The notes under the pieces are model-generated. The model had not been told where the DNA came from, ran no database searches, and was given only the letters and a program-made list of their open reading frames with translations. DNA of 16,090 bases from positions 53,039-69,128 of the forward strand of contig WIDE01000140.1 in the NCBI GenBank assembly GCA_015039315.1. Reading direction: 5' to 3'. A program made the position numbers and the translations under genes. This stretch comes from Clavulina sp. PMI_390. Lineage: Eukaryota; Basidiomycota; Agaricomycetes; Cantharellales; Hydnaceae. Of the stretch, positions 1 to 9,098 are shown piece by piece. Each line of letters begins with the position of its first letter. Position 1 is the stretch's first letter.

Positions 1-1552
1 GTGAGGCCAACCATGCTCGAGAAGTCATTGGTTTGGTAGATATGGCAGTTGACCTGGGGCGGAACGCGCAAAGGCAGACAGATGTGAGTACGAGTTGCTC
101 ACCATTCGAGAAAATAGGAGATGTTGGGATGGATTCACTTTGACACGACCGCGCAAGACGTCGACGAGAGCTTCCCACTGGAGATCTTTGGGGACCTGAG
201 CGGGGAGGCCAGTCCACTGATGCGCTTGGGCTTTGGCGCAGTAAGCGTCTTGCTCGAGCTTGAGTTTCCGAGCCTCATTATACCTATATTTGCCATATTA
301 GCGTAGGAAGAGGCTGTACTAATTAGGATGGCCTTACGCAGAGCGGAAGGCCCAGATGGTATCCATCCTAGGCAGGAAGATCTGATGAGGACAAGGATGA
401 GTAACAGTCAGGAATACACCTACCTCGTGCCTTGGTAGACGCGGGAGGGGTTCTCTCCAGTGGCATGCCTTGAGATAAGAAAGAGTGATTACAGGAACTA
501 GAGACACGATGAAGGAGTGCTTCCTTACTTCATGTGGCGCCAACGAGGAGGGATCGAGGGATCGACACGCGTGCCGTTCAGCAGGCTATAGGGTGGCTCG
601 AGAACACGCGACAGAGGTGTGCGCTCCTTAGTCTCGCGAAGCTTGATGACAAATGCTTGCCCTCCAATCGCGTCCGCACTCCCAGGAAGAATGAGAGATG
701 TAGCAACTCCTCCAGAGATGGAAAGGGCGTAGGCTTGGTCGTGTGTATCGATGCCATCCAAAGAGCGCAACCTGGACATATGTGGATAGCACACCATGAT
801 GAGGGAGAGCTTGGAAGGATTAGTTGATAAGACTCACCAAGGCAGTGTCAGTCCCTTTCTCGAATTAGTATCTCTTGCACCTTTGAGGTCTGGCACGGGA
901 CCCACGCCAAGGTGTGAGTGCATGTCGACGATGGCAGGAGACACCCAAGCAAGCTGGGCATTCATACGACGGATCCTGCACGAGGTCCTGGGTCAATACG
1001 CGATAGATCATTACTAAACCGCGTGAAAGATAGAACTTGCCTATTGCTCTGCACAAGCGACGAAGGCGCCCGATCACCCACGTACTTGACGAGCCCGTTA
1101 AGCAAGAACAGCTCGCCTCCACGAATAACCTCGTTGCCGTTATCGTTGCCAGTCCAGATCGTTGCGTTTGTGATGTGGGTGGGGATCGAGTCCGAGTCGT
1201 ATCGGTCAGAAACGCTTCGGTCCGCAAAGTCGCTGGGTGGGCCTTGCGTGATCGTGAGTCAAAGTTGCGAATCAGCGACGTCGACGTTCGAGTCAGCTCA
1301 GTAGGTGAAGTTCATGACCATACCTGGGAGAGTATAGAGAGCAGCACACTCGTCTAGGATCTCTTGAGCGTTCATAGGAACAACATGAGTCGTCCTCTGA
1401 TGAACACCTCCATCGCGCAGAGAACTCCAGTGGGTGATGAGGAACAGTAGCGAGCCGGCAATCGTCGCGATAAGGAGCGAGCTCCATCGAGGACGCTTCT
1501 GTTGGCCTCTGGAGGGTGTCGAGGCTGTTGGGAGCAACAGCTCGTTGCCCAT
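1..1552 (-). CDS. Membrane-anchored amidohydrolase-family protein, 5' part, eight exons
   Basis: Exons on the minus strand are 1552-1324, 1242-1041, 987-838, 771-529, 468-424, 367-338, 283-139 and 53-1. All phases agree and give about 365 residues before the window edge cuts the 3' end. The start is the ATG at 1552, in a good context (CCAACATGG). The next in-frame codon used by longer readings upstream is only TTG. Residues 24-42 form one hydrophobic segment, probably a signal anchor. VDMHSH (HxH at 167-169) is the metal-binding motif after the first strand of the amidohydrolase barrel. GGVATS...GSADAIGGQ (214-232) and MDTIWAFRS (291-299) match a conserved fungal amidohydrolase-like group related to imidazolonepropionase-type enzymes (COG1228). 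The substrate is unknown. Likely location is the secretory pathway or cell surface (inference). Later metal ligands lie outside the window. Two exons are tiny (45 and 30 bp). I see no disruption in the visible part. Confidence 0.9.
988..1040 (-). other. Probable GC-AG intron in the amidohydrolase gene
   Basis: Intron 2 of the gene must remove an in-frame stop upstream of the HSH exon. The only boundaries that keep the frame begin with GCAAGT (at 1040) and end with CCCAG (at 988), giving a 53-bp intron. GC-AG introns with a GCAAGT donor are a known minor class handled by the major spliceosome. The flanking exons then read smoothly into ...QLAWVSPAIVDMHSH. Confidence 0.7.
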
Positions 1553-2376
1553 GTTGGTGGTCGTGTGAGGAAGCAAGGGAACGTGCGGCAATCCGTGTGG
1601 ATGGCTGATGCACCACGGAGTACGCCGAGAACCTTCGGCGATGGGCGTGACATGCTTATCGAGATCAACTGCTACCGCGTGCTATTATACGAGCACAAGT
1701 ATAGTAGTAAATATAGTGTGTTTCATAATTCTGACATGAGACAACACCTCACTTGAGCAAATCTACGTTACGTTCTTTGCACCACTTGGGCTCTGAATCG
1801 TCATGCTGGCGCAATCGAGAATGTGAACCTTGGAAATTCAGATTTCCGAGGGCATTGGTATGGCAGATCGATCGCAACTTCGGCATCCGGCATATTACGA
1901 CATTTGAGCTCATCCGTTCAGAGATGGAAGAACCAGAGAAAGTGACGGCCGTGACGGCGCGTGCGAAGTCCCCATGTGACCAGACTTCGGCCACCAGCCC
2001 CATCGCGACAGTTCGGCACTTGCAACGGCCAGACCGCCTGGACCATGGTTTCCTCAAGCGGTTGCAGGCAGGAGTCTTCGAGGACCTTAGGAGCATTGCT
2101 AACAGGATGTTTTCTTCATGATATTGGGCGAGAGCTGGTTCACGGAACTATCTGAATAAATTTTTCGTGTGTTCACACTGGGGTTGATATGCAATCAGTC
2201 ATACATCGCCCGCCTAAATTGGAGTCCTTTCAGCGCTCCTGCCCGTGTCTTCAGTGAAGACAATGGGAATAAACTGTCTAGTTGATTCGATGGGCAGTAT
2301 GAATCTGTTGTCTCTCCTGAAAGCTCAGCATTTCAACCACCTCGAATCCGTTTCGATGAACTAGCTTTCCTGTGGC
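1553..2376. other. Intergenic stretch without a supported gene
   Basis: This contains the presumed promoter side of the minus-strand amidohydrolase gene (1553-1750, partly AT-rich near 1680-1740). From 1749 to about 2155 several frames stay open on both strands: a plus-strand frame at 1753-2121 and two minus-strand frames over the same bases. None shows a family I recognise. A minus-strand frame near 2110-1920 looks mildly coding-like but begins and ends in stops without clear splice sites. I cannot decide whether this is a relic or chance. Confidence 0.4.
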
Positions 2377-2574
2377 TCAACGTACCATCAACCGTTCAAA
2401 ATCATCCCAAACCTCTGTCATCCCGAGCCTATACATCACGTCTATAGGCATTGTTCTGTTGCGTGGGTTGATATTTACAGTCTTGTTGCGAGCTAGATAG
2501 TAGGGCTCCACATACACCCTGATATTAGGGAAAGTGATTAGACTGTGGATGCGCGATGCTATTTTAAATATCAT
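2377..2574 (-). CDS. Small hypothetical ORF, 65 residues
   Basis: It starts at a genuine ATG and has a balanced composition. It contains aromatic and charged residues in a plausible pattern (IRVYVEPYYLARN near the middle, WDDFERLMVR at the end). I do not recognise the family. It could be a stand-alone small gene, one exon of a larger decayed gene, or chance. No neighbour or regulatory signal supports it. Confidence 0.2.
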   Translation of the reverse strand: MIFKIASRIHSLITFPNIRVYVEPYYLARNKTVNINPRNRTMPIDVMYRLGMTEVWDDFERLMVR

Positions 2575-2832
2575 TCCTGATCATCCCGCTCAGTCTCGAC
2601 AGCAGGGAGAAGAAGAAGCGGTGTTGTGAACGTTATACTGAAAGCGGTATACGTAGATTTACTGGTCGCCTATCATAGAGTCTCGGACGATTTTCGTACA
2701 GCTGCTCAGCCTACAAAAACGGAACTGTTAGCATCATCCCTTACACGGAGGTAGGAAGGAGATTGTACATATGGCCATGGAAGAAGATCAAATTCCCTCA
2801 GGTAAGGATGGAACTCAATTTCTTTCCGGGGA

Positions 2833-4202
2833 TCATACCAGCCTCGCCTCCCTCTTGGGTGCGTCATCGTCACGTCTTCGTCTACCAGAAAGCCTGGGTG
2901 TTTGAGTTCGATGTTGCATTAGGCTGATGCTATAGGCACGTACCCATGCTTCTAACGAAATTCCAGGTTTGTGAGCGTAAGGATCGTTGGCCCATTCCCT
3001 TAAGTTCCACAGCCATGAAAAAAATAACGCATAGGCCGAGAAGGCAGCCAATGACAATCTTTCCAACCGTCTGGGAGTAAACCAGGCTCATGCAGGTCAA
3101 TAGAGGAGCTAGGTATGTGCTAAACTCAGCCAAAAGCTTTCCAAACTTCACCCTGCTGGCGCCGTAGAGTGCTGGGGAAGTAACATACACTATGCCGACG
3201 AATGCAACCGCGATGGCTGCCCAAGTACTGATGTGGATCCGCATGGCCTTTTTTCTGCTAACTCGGCAACAAAAAAAATCCAGGGGATAATCAAAAGCAA
3301 GCCTTTAATAAGAATTTGGGTACTTGAATGGAGTAACATCCCATCGATATCTTCATGGTCTTCAAGAAGCGAGAAAATGACGAGTGTGGTTGATTGGCCG
3401 ATCCTTTGCAGTTTAGTATGGGATTCTTGGGCGGCTGGCGGCATGGGACGCACAACGGAAGAAAATGAGTAGTGTCTGAGTGCAATGGCGTGTACAAGAA
3501 GACGAGAAAAATAATAGCAGTTTGTACTTGCTATCTTGTACTGAGGGCCGGAAGCGACAATATGCTCAATGATCCGAGCAACATGCGCAAGGGTTGCAGG
3601 AGGGCCACGCCATTTCTCATCAAGTCGTGTCGCAAATCCGGGGATGTCAACAGTTTGACAAAACATCAATTCCTTCAAGTCTGCGATCCAGTCCCAACGG
3701 ATAGAGTTGCTGTCCCTCTCCTCAATGGGCGCATTGAATAGACCCAATAGCAGTCGGTTGTTAGATGAAAAGCCACCAACAGACTGAGCATGTTGGATTG
3801 TCACTCGATGTTGTGCCTCGAGTGAGATGCCAGGTCTTTTCCCAACCCGCTCAAGAATGATGTTGTACATCGATGGGGGAGTGTTGAGAGGATTATATTT
3901 GATTGAGAGAACAGTGAATTGATGGTGGAAGGGAAATTGGTTTGCCGACCACCATGTCACATCCTCAATGATGGCGTCCCGAATGGATGCTGAACCGGCG
4001 AACACCCAATCCAAAAACGCATCATCAGGCATGGTTCCTACGAGAAACCCATTTGGAAGATGGGTGATGTCATATTTGACAACAGCTGAACCAATGGAAA
4101 GAAGGCAATAGTAAGTTGAGGGGCAACTGAGGACTGATGCGTTCTGAATAGTAACCAGTACTCGCCAGCCTTTGATGATAGTGAGCAAGATGCGCTTGAC
4201 AA
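2833..4202 (-). pseudogene. Frameshifted gene for a polytopic membrane protein of unknown function
   Basis: A long minus-strand frame runs from about 4202 to 3255 and then continues in two other frames. The first change is at or near an A6 run on the coding strand (plus T run 3249-3254). The preceding frame ends ...WIFFVAELAEK and the next resumes AMRIHISTWAAIAVAF. The second lies between about 3060 and 3018, where a T7 run (plus A run 3018-3024) leads into SWLWNLREWANDPYAHKPG. The stop is the TGA at 2835-2833. The two shifts compensate each other. The N-terminal half looks soluble and carries an FHHQF stretch (near 3922-3927) and an NCYYFSRLL motif (Asn-Cys at 3523-3518). The C-terminal half has about three to four hydrophobic segments and a basic tail (GRRRRDDD). 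No ATG starts the frame: the upstream codon is TTG, preceded by a stop inside the adjacent element. The shifts could also be assembly errors at homopolymers. The family is not recognised. Confidence 0.6.
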
Positions 4203-4715
4203 TAGGGGGGTTCAAAGTTGAATTTTACGATCTCTTAATGCGTTCTTTACAGGAAACTTTAAGCAGCTAAGAAAGCGTTAAGGAAGTGTTAAGAGAGCGT
4301 TAAGAGACCGTTTGGAGCTCCGGAGCTCCAAACCGATCTCTTAACAAACCTCTTCATCAAGGTCTTCTTAAGCGGTCTCAAATGAGCCTGAAACATCACC
4401 GCTGGCGGCCTTGTAATACATTTCCTCTCGACGGATCACCGCAGCCCGCATCCCTGAGCTCTCCGGCGCGGTTCTCCCATTCTGACGCAAAGGCCCCGCC
4501 AGGGATTGCAAATCGGTTTCACCGCCGGTTGAGGCCATGGAGGGGCGGCCCGAGGTTCGGACAACCTTTAAAAGCCCTTTAAGGAGCGGCGTTAAGAGAG
4601 TTGGCGCGAGGAGCGTTCATGATAGCGGCATCTTATCGGGCTCATTCTGAGGCCGCTTAGAAATCGTTAAAACTCTCGTTAAGAGGCCATGAAGAGCAAC
4701 ATTGAACCCCCCCTA
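4203..4715. mobile_element. TA-flanked inverted-repeat element with an internal fold-back (MITE-like)
   Basis: The left end reads TAGGGGGGTTCAAAGTTG (4203-4220). The reverse complement of the right end (4715-4697) reads TAGGGGGGGTTCAATGTTG. They match apart from one extra G and one A/T difference. Both termini carry TA, consistent with a TA target duplication as in Tc1/mariner-type insertions (inference). Inside are at least five copies of a GTTAAG-type motif (about 4277-4303, 4588 and 4668-4683) and a strong palindrome at 4311-4332. No transposase ORF is present. The short open frame at 4382-4582 has no recognisable domain. The element sits directly against the 5' end of the decayed minus-strand gene. 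Confidence 0.65.
4311..4332. repeat. Perfect 22-bp palindrome in a longer inverted repeat
   Basis: The half-site TTTGGAGCTCC is followed immediately by its exact reverse complement. Further out, TTAAGAGA (4300-4307) pairs with TCTCTTAA (4337-4344), so about 45 bp form an imperfect fold-back. It lies within the element at 4203-4715 and could extrude as a cruciform or hairpin. Confidence 0.85.
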
Positions 4716-4893
4716 ATGTTGAAGCATCAGTTGCGTGTTCCGGGTGGGTTGAATAGATCAGCAGACTCTGGGGAATATTCACGCCTGGAGTTAGTGAGAG
4801 GGGTGCAAGATGTACTGGTGGTATGGTTGTAGGCGGATATGTGACCGTCCATGGTAGGGCAGAGTTCGAGGTGGGAAGGGCCCAAGGCTCCAT
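4716..4893 (-). pseudogene. Possible 5' coding fragment of the decayed membrane-protein gene
   Basis: From the ATG at 4893, an open minus-strand frame encodes a proline-rich start (MEPWALPTS, then IPPVHLAPLSLTPGVNIPQ) and runs about 60 residues into the right end of the element at 4715. The frame on the far side of the element (4202 downwards) has no start codon of its own. Joining across the element with a single TA leaves the two parts one base out of frame, so an additional indel or an intron is required. The link is therefore an inference. The alternative is an unrelated ORF. Confidence 0.35.
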
Positions 4894-5140
4894 CCTTGCA
4901 GGGGTTCCTGAACTGTCGGAAACAGTCTGGTGGCTATATGGGGCGGTTGGTTGGCGGTTTAAGAGTTAATCGTTCTTGCTGTAATATAACAGAGGACTAC
5001 TCAAATTGATTATTTGAAACAACACCAAAAAGCGATACAAAGCTGATAGGCTTCCGAGTGCCAAGCTGTCAGTGGTTCAGATAATATTATTATATACAGC
5101 AAGATTTGGCCAAAGCCCAGTGGATATTCGGCTCCGTCAG

Positions 5141-5173
5141 CACTGAGGTAACGAAACCGGGGGAATAGTCCTG
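5141..5173 (+). repeat. Left terminal inverted repeat of the CACTA-like element
   Basis: 33 bp, matching the right terminus (6510-6542, opposite strand) at 32 of 33 positions. The only difference is T/C at the ninth base. Confidence 0.9.
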
Positions 5174-5186
5174 TTTCCCAGGTATT

Positions 5187-5226
5187 GTCCTGGATTGTCC
5201 AGGGAATTGTCCTGTATCCCGGGACA
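5187..5226. repeat. Left subterminal motif cluster
   Basis: GTCCTGG (5187-5193), GTCCAGG (5197-5203) and GTCCTG (5209-5214) follow the terminal GTCCTG at 5168-5173, with a related CCCGGGAC at 5218-5225. Spacing is about 10-19 bp. In CACTA elements such repeats bind the element's own accessory protein (family knowledge). Binding here is inferred. Confidence 0.65.
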
Positions 5227-6371
5227 TTTCCATGGATATATGCAAGGAAGAGCGTTCATGATGTTGATTCAGAGATATAATGCCCGCATTAGTTTGTAGA
5301 GCATAGGAACCTAGGATACTCTGAAAAAATCGATATCTTTGGAATTTATGGCACCTGGTCTCGGCCCTAGGGATTGCTACTATCGATGATACTAAAGCGT
5401 CCGGATAATATGTGAAAAAATCTTCAATCTTTACACTAGCCACTAGCTATGGGTTCAATATCAGACTTAGCCGGCAAGCAGACCGCGAGTCCAGGGCGGC
5501 ATCAAGCACACACCGCTGAGCCATTATATGCGGTGTATGTATTTAGAGGTAGCTCAATGATGAGGTCATGATGAGCGCGCGACTGCAACGAGGCTATAGG
5601 CGACTTGGATCCCACTCCGCTCTCTCCTCCTAACCACCATCTTCTACCACCCCCCCACCCCCCTCTTCGTAGTGAAGACCCTTCCTAGCCACTCACCGCT
5701 AGGAAAGCTAAAGTGGCTACTCACTTCTACATGTCGACCTAGGCGATTGACTTATCAGCGTGCGTGGATAAGACCTAGGATCATACCTCGTCTTATTGTC
5801 ATAACACTCCTTTTCTGCGTGCTCCTTAGGAGTTACTCTGCTGTTCCCTTTGCGTTCCCTAGCTAAGCTTAGTTCTTCCCTCACCCCTCACGCCCACTGA
5901 GAACCTTTGTAGTATGTCACTGGCTGGTATCTTGAAGAGGGAAGTGCTCAAAACGCGTCGCCTTGAACCTCACTAACTTCTGATTTATACCTCACGCTTC
6001 TAGCACCCAACTTCCATTTCAGGAAGTGGATAACACGCAATTAATCTTTGGCTTCGAAGAGGGCATCAATCGACTACACAATAAGGGTAGGCCCTCGCTT
6101 GCTTTGCCGCGTGGCCATTTCTCATTATCGAATGCGCAGGATTCTCTGACGGAAGCGGCGGAGAATTAAATGGGGAATACCTCGTGAGTGGCTATCTGAT
6201 TGTGACCTTGTAATGTATATTCTCATTGACTAGGCTCCTATTGGCAAGCTACACCGACACGTTCGGCGCTCCAGATTGTAAATACATGATTATGTACTCT
6301 CAAATGGATATTTTTTTTGCAATCAAATTATATGGAGATGAATTGGCGTGTATTACCAAAACAAGCATCTC

Positions 6372-6515
6372 CTGGGCACCAGGACTGTCCTGGTTCGACC
6401 GCATATCCAGGTCCTCACTGCGACAAAACCCCGCTTTTTCCGTGGAACTGTCCTGGTTTCTGACTATTGGATAAGTCCTGGAATCCCAGGACATCCCTGG
6501 TACATATACCAGGAC
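6372..6515. repeat. Right subterminal motif cluster
   Basis: The same heptamer occurs in both orientations: CCAGGAC near 6380, GTCCTGG near 6387, GTCCTGG near 6450, GTCCTGG near 6475, CCAGGAC near 6487 and CCAGGAC near 6509. Partial copies are at CCTGGGC (6371) and CCAGGTCCT (6408). Density falls off towards the interior, as expected for subterminal transposase-binding regions. Confidence 0.65.
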
Positions 6516-6542
6516 TATTCCCCCGGTTTCGTTGCCTCAGTG
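6510..6542 (-). repeat. Right terminal inverted repeat of the CACTA-like element
   Basis: 33-bp inverted partner of 5141-5173. It is followed immediately by CAG, the 3-bp duplication also found just left of the other end. Confidence 0.9.
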
Positions 6543-6852
6543 CAGTGCTTGGCTAACTGCGGTCACGACTGCGGTCAAGGTAGTCCCGGTCAAACTCTTG
6601 GCTGACCCGCTGTTAACACCCAATCCGTATACATATTGGATCAATATCCCGATAGTGCTTGTGTGGATTTTTTGTGACCTGGGAGGATACTACTGGGTCA
6701 TAACCCACGGCACAAAGCGTAGCAAACCTAGCTTATGATCAACTGGGATTGTTCTAACCTAGGAATGACCGTGAGAAAGCCCAAGTCCAAAATGACTTGG
6801 CCTTTTAACCGCCAGTCATATGACACTCGTGACCGCGGCTAGCCAAGCACTG
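6543..6852. mobile_element. 310-bp inverted-repeat element (hAT-like MITE candidate)
   Basis: The left end CAGTGCTTGGCTAACTGCGG and following bases (6543-6568) are matched on the opposite strand by 6852-6827 with two differences in 26 bp. A CAGTG start resembles hAT ends, but I cannot find a convincing 8-bp target duplication. The flanks once the CACTA-like element is removed are ...CGGCTCCGT and CGGCTGAT..., which share only CGGCT out of register. There is no coding capacity for a transposase. The left terminus supplies the CAG that the CACTA-like element duplicated. Confidence 0.55.
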
Positions 6853-9098
6853 CGGCTGATAGCTATCCCGTGATTGTCAGAAAATGTTCTTTTAGGATAT
6901 CGCTATCTGACGTCCATGGGGCAGTGCAGTGTTTGCAACTCCAACTGTTCTCATGGATTCAAGGCCGCCACATGGTCCAAGTCTCAGGACGGTAGAAAAC
7001 GTGTACTGGAGCCCCCTCTTCCTAATGACTCCGCATTATAAAGCTTTCTTCAAATGACCTTTTATCAGGTTATATTACCCAAACTCGGGGCAGAATTTTT
7101 TCTAAAGAGGATGATGAAGCCCGGAACCCATGTACGAGCACAGCCGCACAATCAATAGAAAAACGTTGCGATTGTCAAACACCCCACTTGCTCATGGAGC
7201 GATCGTTGGCTAAGCACTGCCACCTAAGGGCGCTTGCTGCCATCCAATACCTCCCGCCGCCCGACAGACAAGTCTGTACGGCCATGCAGCTCATCTAAAT
7301 GATCCGATAGTTTGTTGAAAAATAGTTTAGTTGGTTCACAATGTTACGATTTACTAGGTTAGGTTACTAGAATTGAAACAATATCTCCTGATGCGTGCGA
7401 TGAAGCCTTGAACGTCGCCAAGTTCGAGCTGGAACCCCACCACTGGCCATTGAACACTCCATTCACAGCCGCCTCGCTTATGCTGAAACATGTGGAGCGA
7501 TAGTCAGTCTTCGATCGTCATAACTTGGCGCTGCCACCTGGACGACGGGCAATTTCCTTGCCACAATACCACTCTCCGTTGCTCTTCAAGCTGTTTCTCG
7601 CCAACAATCCCCTCGACCCTGACATATTACCTGCCCGTTGGTTTAATCTACATTATCATGGCTAGACCATCCATGCGACATCGGTCCATCCCGCGCATCA
7701 CGTACCCAGACCTCCATCTCCCAGGATTTCCTCCGTATCGCGCATAGATAAAAATTGCCAGCTTCAGTGTAAATACTCGATCGTGGGGTTTGCCAGTCAC
7801 GGTTGCCAATTCTGTAGCTACACAATCGCCATTATTAATTTTTTGCGGAGGGAAGCATGAGCAAGAATACAATAAGTATTATTTATTATGATGACCGAAG
7901 CGTGAGGGATCCAACGTGAGTCTTGCCGTAAATTTTCCTATCGGTATGGAGCTTAGACAAATAGTCCGTTGGCCCAAGTAAATAGCTGAGATCGTCACTG
8001 TAAAGTAATTTACTGGACTCACGCTCTGCAGGGGACCATGTCATCTTGCGCGAGAATGCAAATCCTTAGCTATTTCACTGCGCTGCCTCATGATCAATTT
8101 GTTGCATTTGGACACTACTAGAATACGGTTCCAGTCCCGTCTTATGGCTCAGCTCCAGCAGCAACTCCGAGTCCGACAAACGAACTGCATGATCATCGAT
8201 CAAAACCAGAATACACGAAATCTATCATTAGAGACGATAAAGACTTCTTCTCCAGCTGGAGCAGAAAAAACAAGGGTCACATTACTGTAGGCTGTACTTA
8301 TCACAAGTCGAACGGCCTCCCCTGTATATTTAACACTCTTTTCTTAATTCTTCAATGGTCAATTATCCAGAATCCTCATCTCGCACCTGGACCTCACTCT
8401 CCGAGCACCTCAGAATAGCGCCATTCGACCGGTTGTCAGGCGGATTGTGCATTCATTGGGGCAGGTGAATCAATATGATAGACCTTGATCATTTCGTCCT
8501 CATTGTACCGTATTCATAAATTGTTTGCATCCCCACTATTTGACTGAGATTCGGCGATATGTAGCTACTTTCAATATTCTCTCTGGAGAGGCGCACTAAC
8601 AGATTTGAATGGTTACGCTTAGTCCGATTTATGTAGAACCATCAGTCCTAGCGCCTATGAAAATGTTATTATTTTTGAGAAGAAAAAAACTCTGTTGGTT
8701 TCTTACCTGGCCACTGTGTGAAAGTTACAAGGTAATCATGGCGTTCGGGTCAATCCACTAGCTATGAAGTGTATATATATTCGTTAGTTAATCACTTTGG
8801 ATAATAGCAAGAACTAAAATGCGGAGGGGTGGGGGCCGGGAAACAATTGGATAACATGTATTGCAAGCGACGTACACGCATGTGAGTGTTTGAGAAGAAG
8901 AAAGGATCTAGGACGCCGAGTAGCTATAGGTCTCAGGAGGAAACCATCTAACATGCACGGTAGCAGAGAGGAAAAGACATGATGCCCAAGAAGTGAGAAT
9001 CAACGATCATAGCCGTGAGGTGGTGCTACGGAGCTAGGGAAAGCGTAAGGTACGTACACGTGTATTTGGGATCGAACTTACTTTACTGTTAATTTCAG
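6853..9098. other. Gene-poor stretch, nothing recognised
   Basis: About 2.2 kb of moderately AT-rich sequence with only short open frames (for example 7490-7747 and 8090-8290) that carry no family signature, no clear intron signals and no partner exons. I see no tRNA-like folds or long repeats by eye. The right end (about 8820-9098) is purine-rich on the plus strand and ends in an acceptor-like TTAATTTCAG at 9089-9098. Confidence 0.5.

Larger units (their letters stand above)
5141..6542. mobile_element. CACTA/EnSpm-like non-autonomous DNA transposon, 1402 bp
   Basis: The termini are 33-bp inverted repeats differing at one position: 5141-5173 begins CACTGAGGTAACGAAACCGG, and 6542-6510 read on the minus strand begins CACTGAGGCAACGAAACCGG. 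The 3 bp just outside each end are identical (CAG at 5138-5140 and 6543-6545). A CACTR terminus, 3-bp target duplications and subterminal motif clusters together characterise the CACTA (EnSpm) superfamily (family knowledge). The interior has no long ORF or recognisable transposase, so it would depend on an enzyme encoded elsewhere. Internal short palindromes (CCTAGG pairs near 5738 and 5774, CTAAGCTTAG near 5863) and a C-rich run at about 5649-5664 have no assigned role. Assignment to the superfamily rests on structure only. Confidence 0.8.

Noticed and set aside
3245..3256. Programmed -1 ribosomal frameshift at the A6 run
   Set aside because: The in-frame codons GAA AAA AGG are not the classic A AAA AAG arrangement, and a second, opposite shift is also needed downstream. 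Mutation or assembly error explains both.
3233..3741. Plus-strand ORFs 3233-3472 and 3472-3741
   Set aside because: Antisense to the decayed membrane-protein gene, whose minus-strand frame has the coding-like composition and membrane segments.
4545..4565. GAGGTTCGGACAACC as a tRNA/SINE B box
   Set aside because: It differs from the GGTTCGAATCC consensus at key positions, and I find no A box or cloverleaf nearby.
4382..4582. 66-residue plus-strand ORF
   Set aside because: It lies inside the inverted-repeat element, is Arg/Pro/Ser-rich and has no domain or splice support.
5090..5443. 117-residue minus-strand ORF, and 6348-6605 plus ORF sharing a similar peptide
   Set aside because: The shared peptide (QDYSPGFV) is simply the translated terminal inverted repeat and motif array, not a protein family.
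5187..6515. GTCCTGG/CCAGGAC repeats as a CRISPR-like array
   Set aside because: The units are 7 bp, irregularly spaced, in both orientations and restricted to the ends of an inverted-repeat element. This fits subterminal transposon motifs in a eukaryote.
5129..6861. CGGCT on both flanks as the target duplication of the 310-bp element
   Set aside because: The left copy is four bases away from the element end while the right copy abuts it, so they are out of register. Probably coincidence or a decayed duplication.
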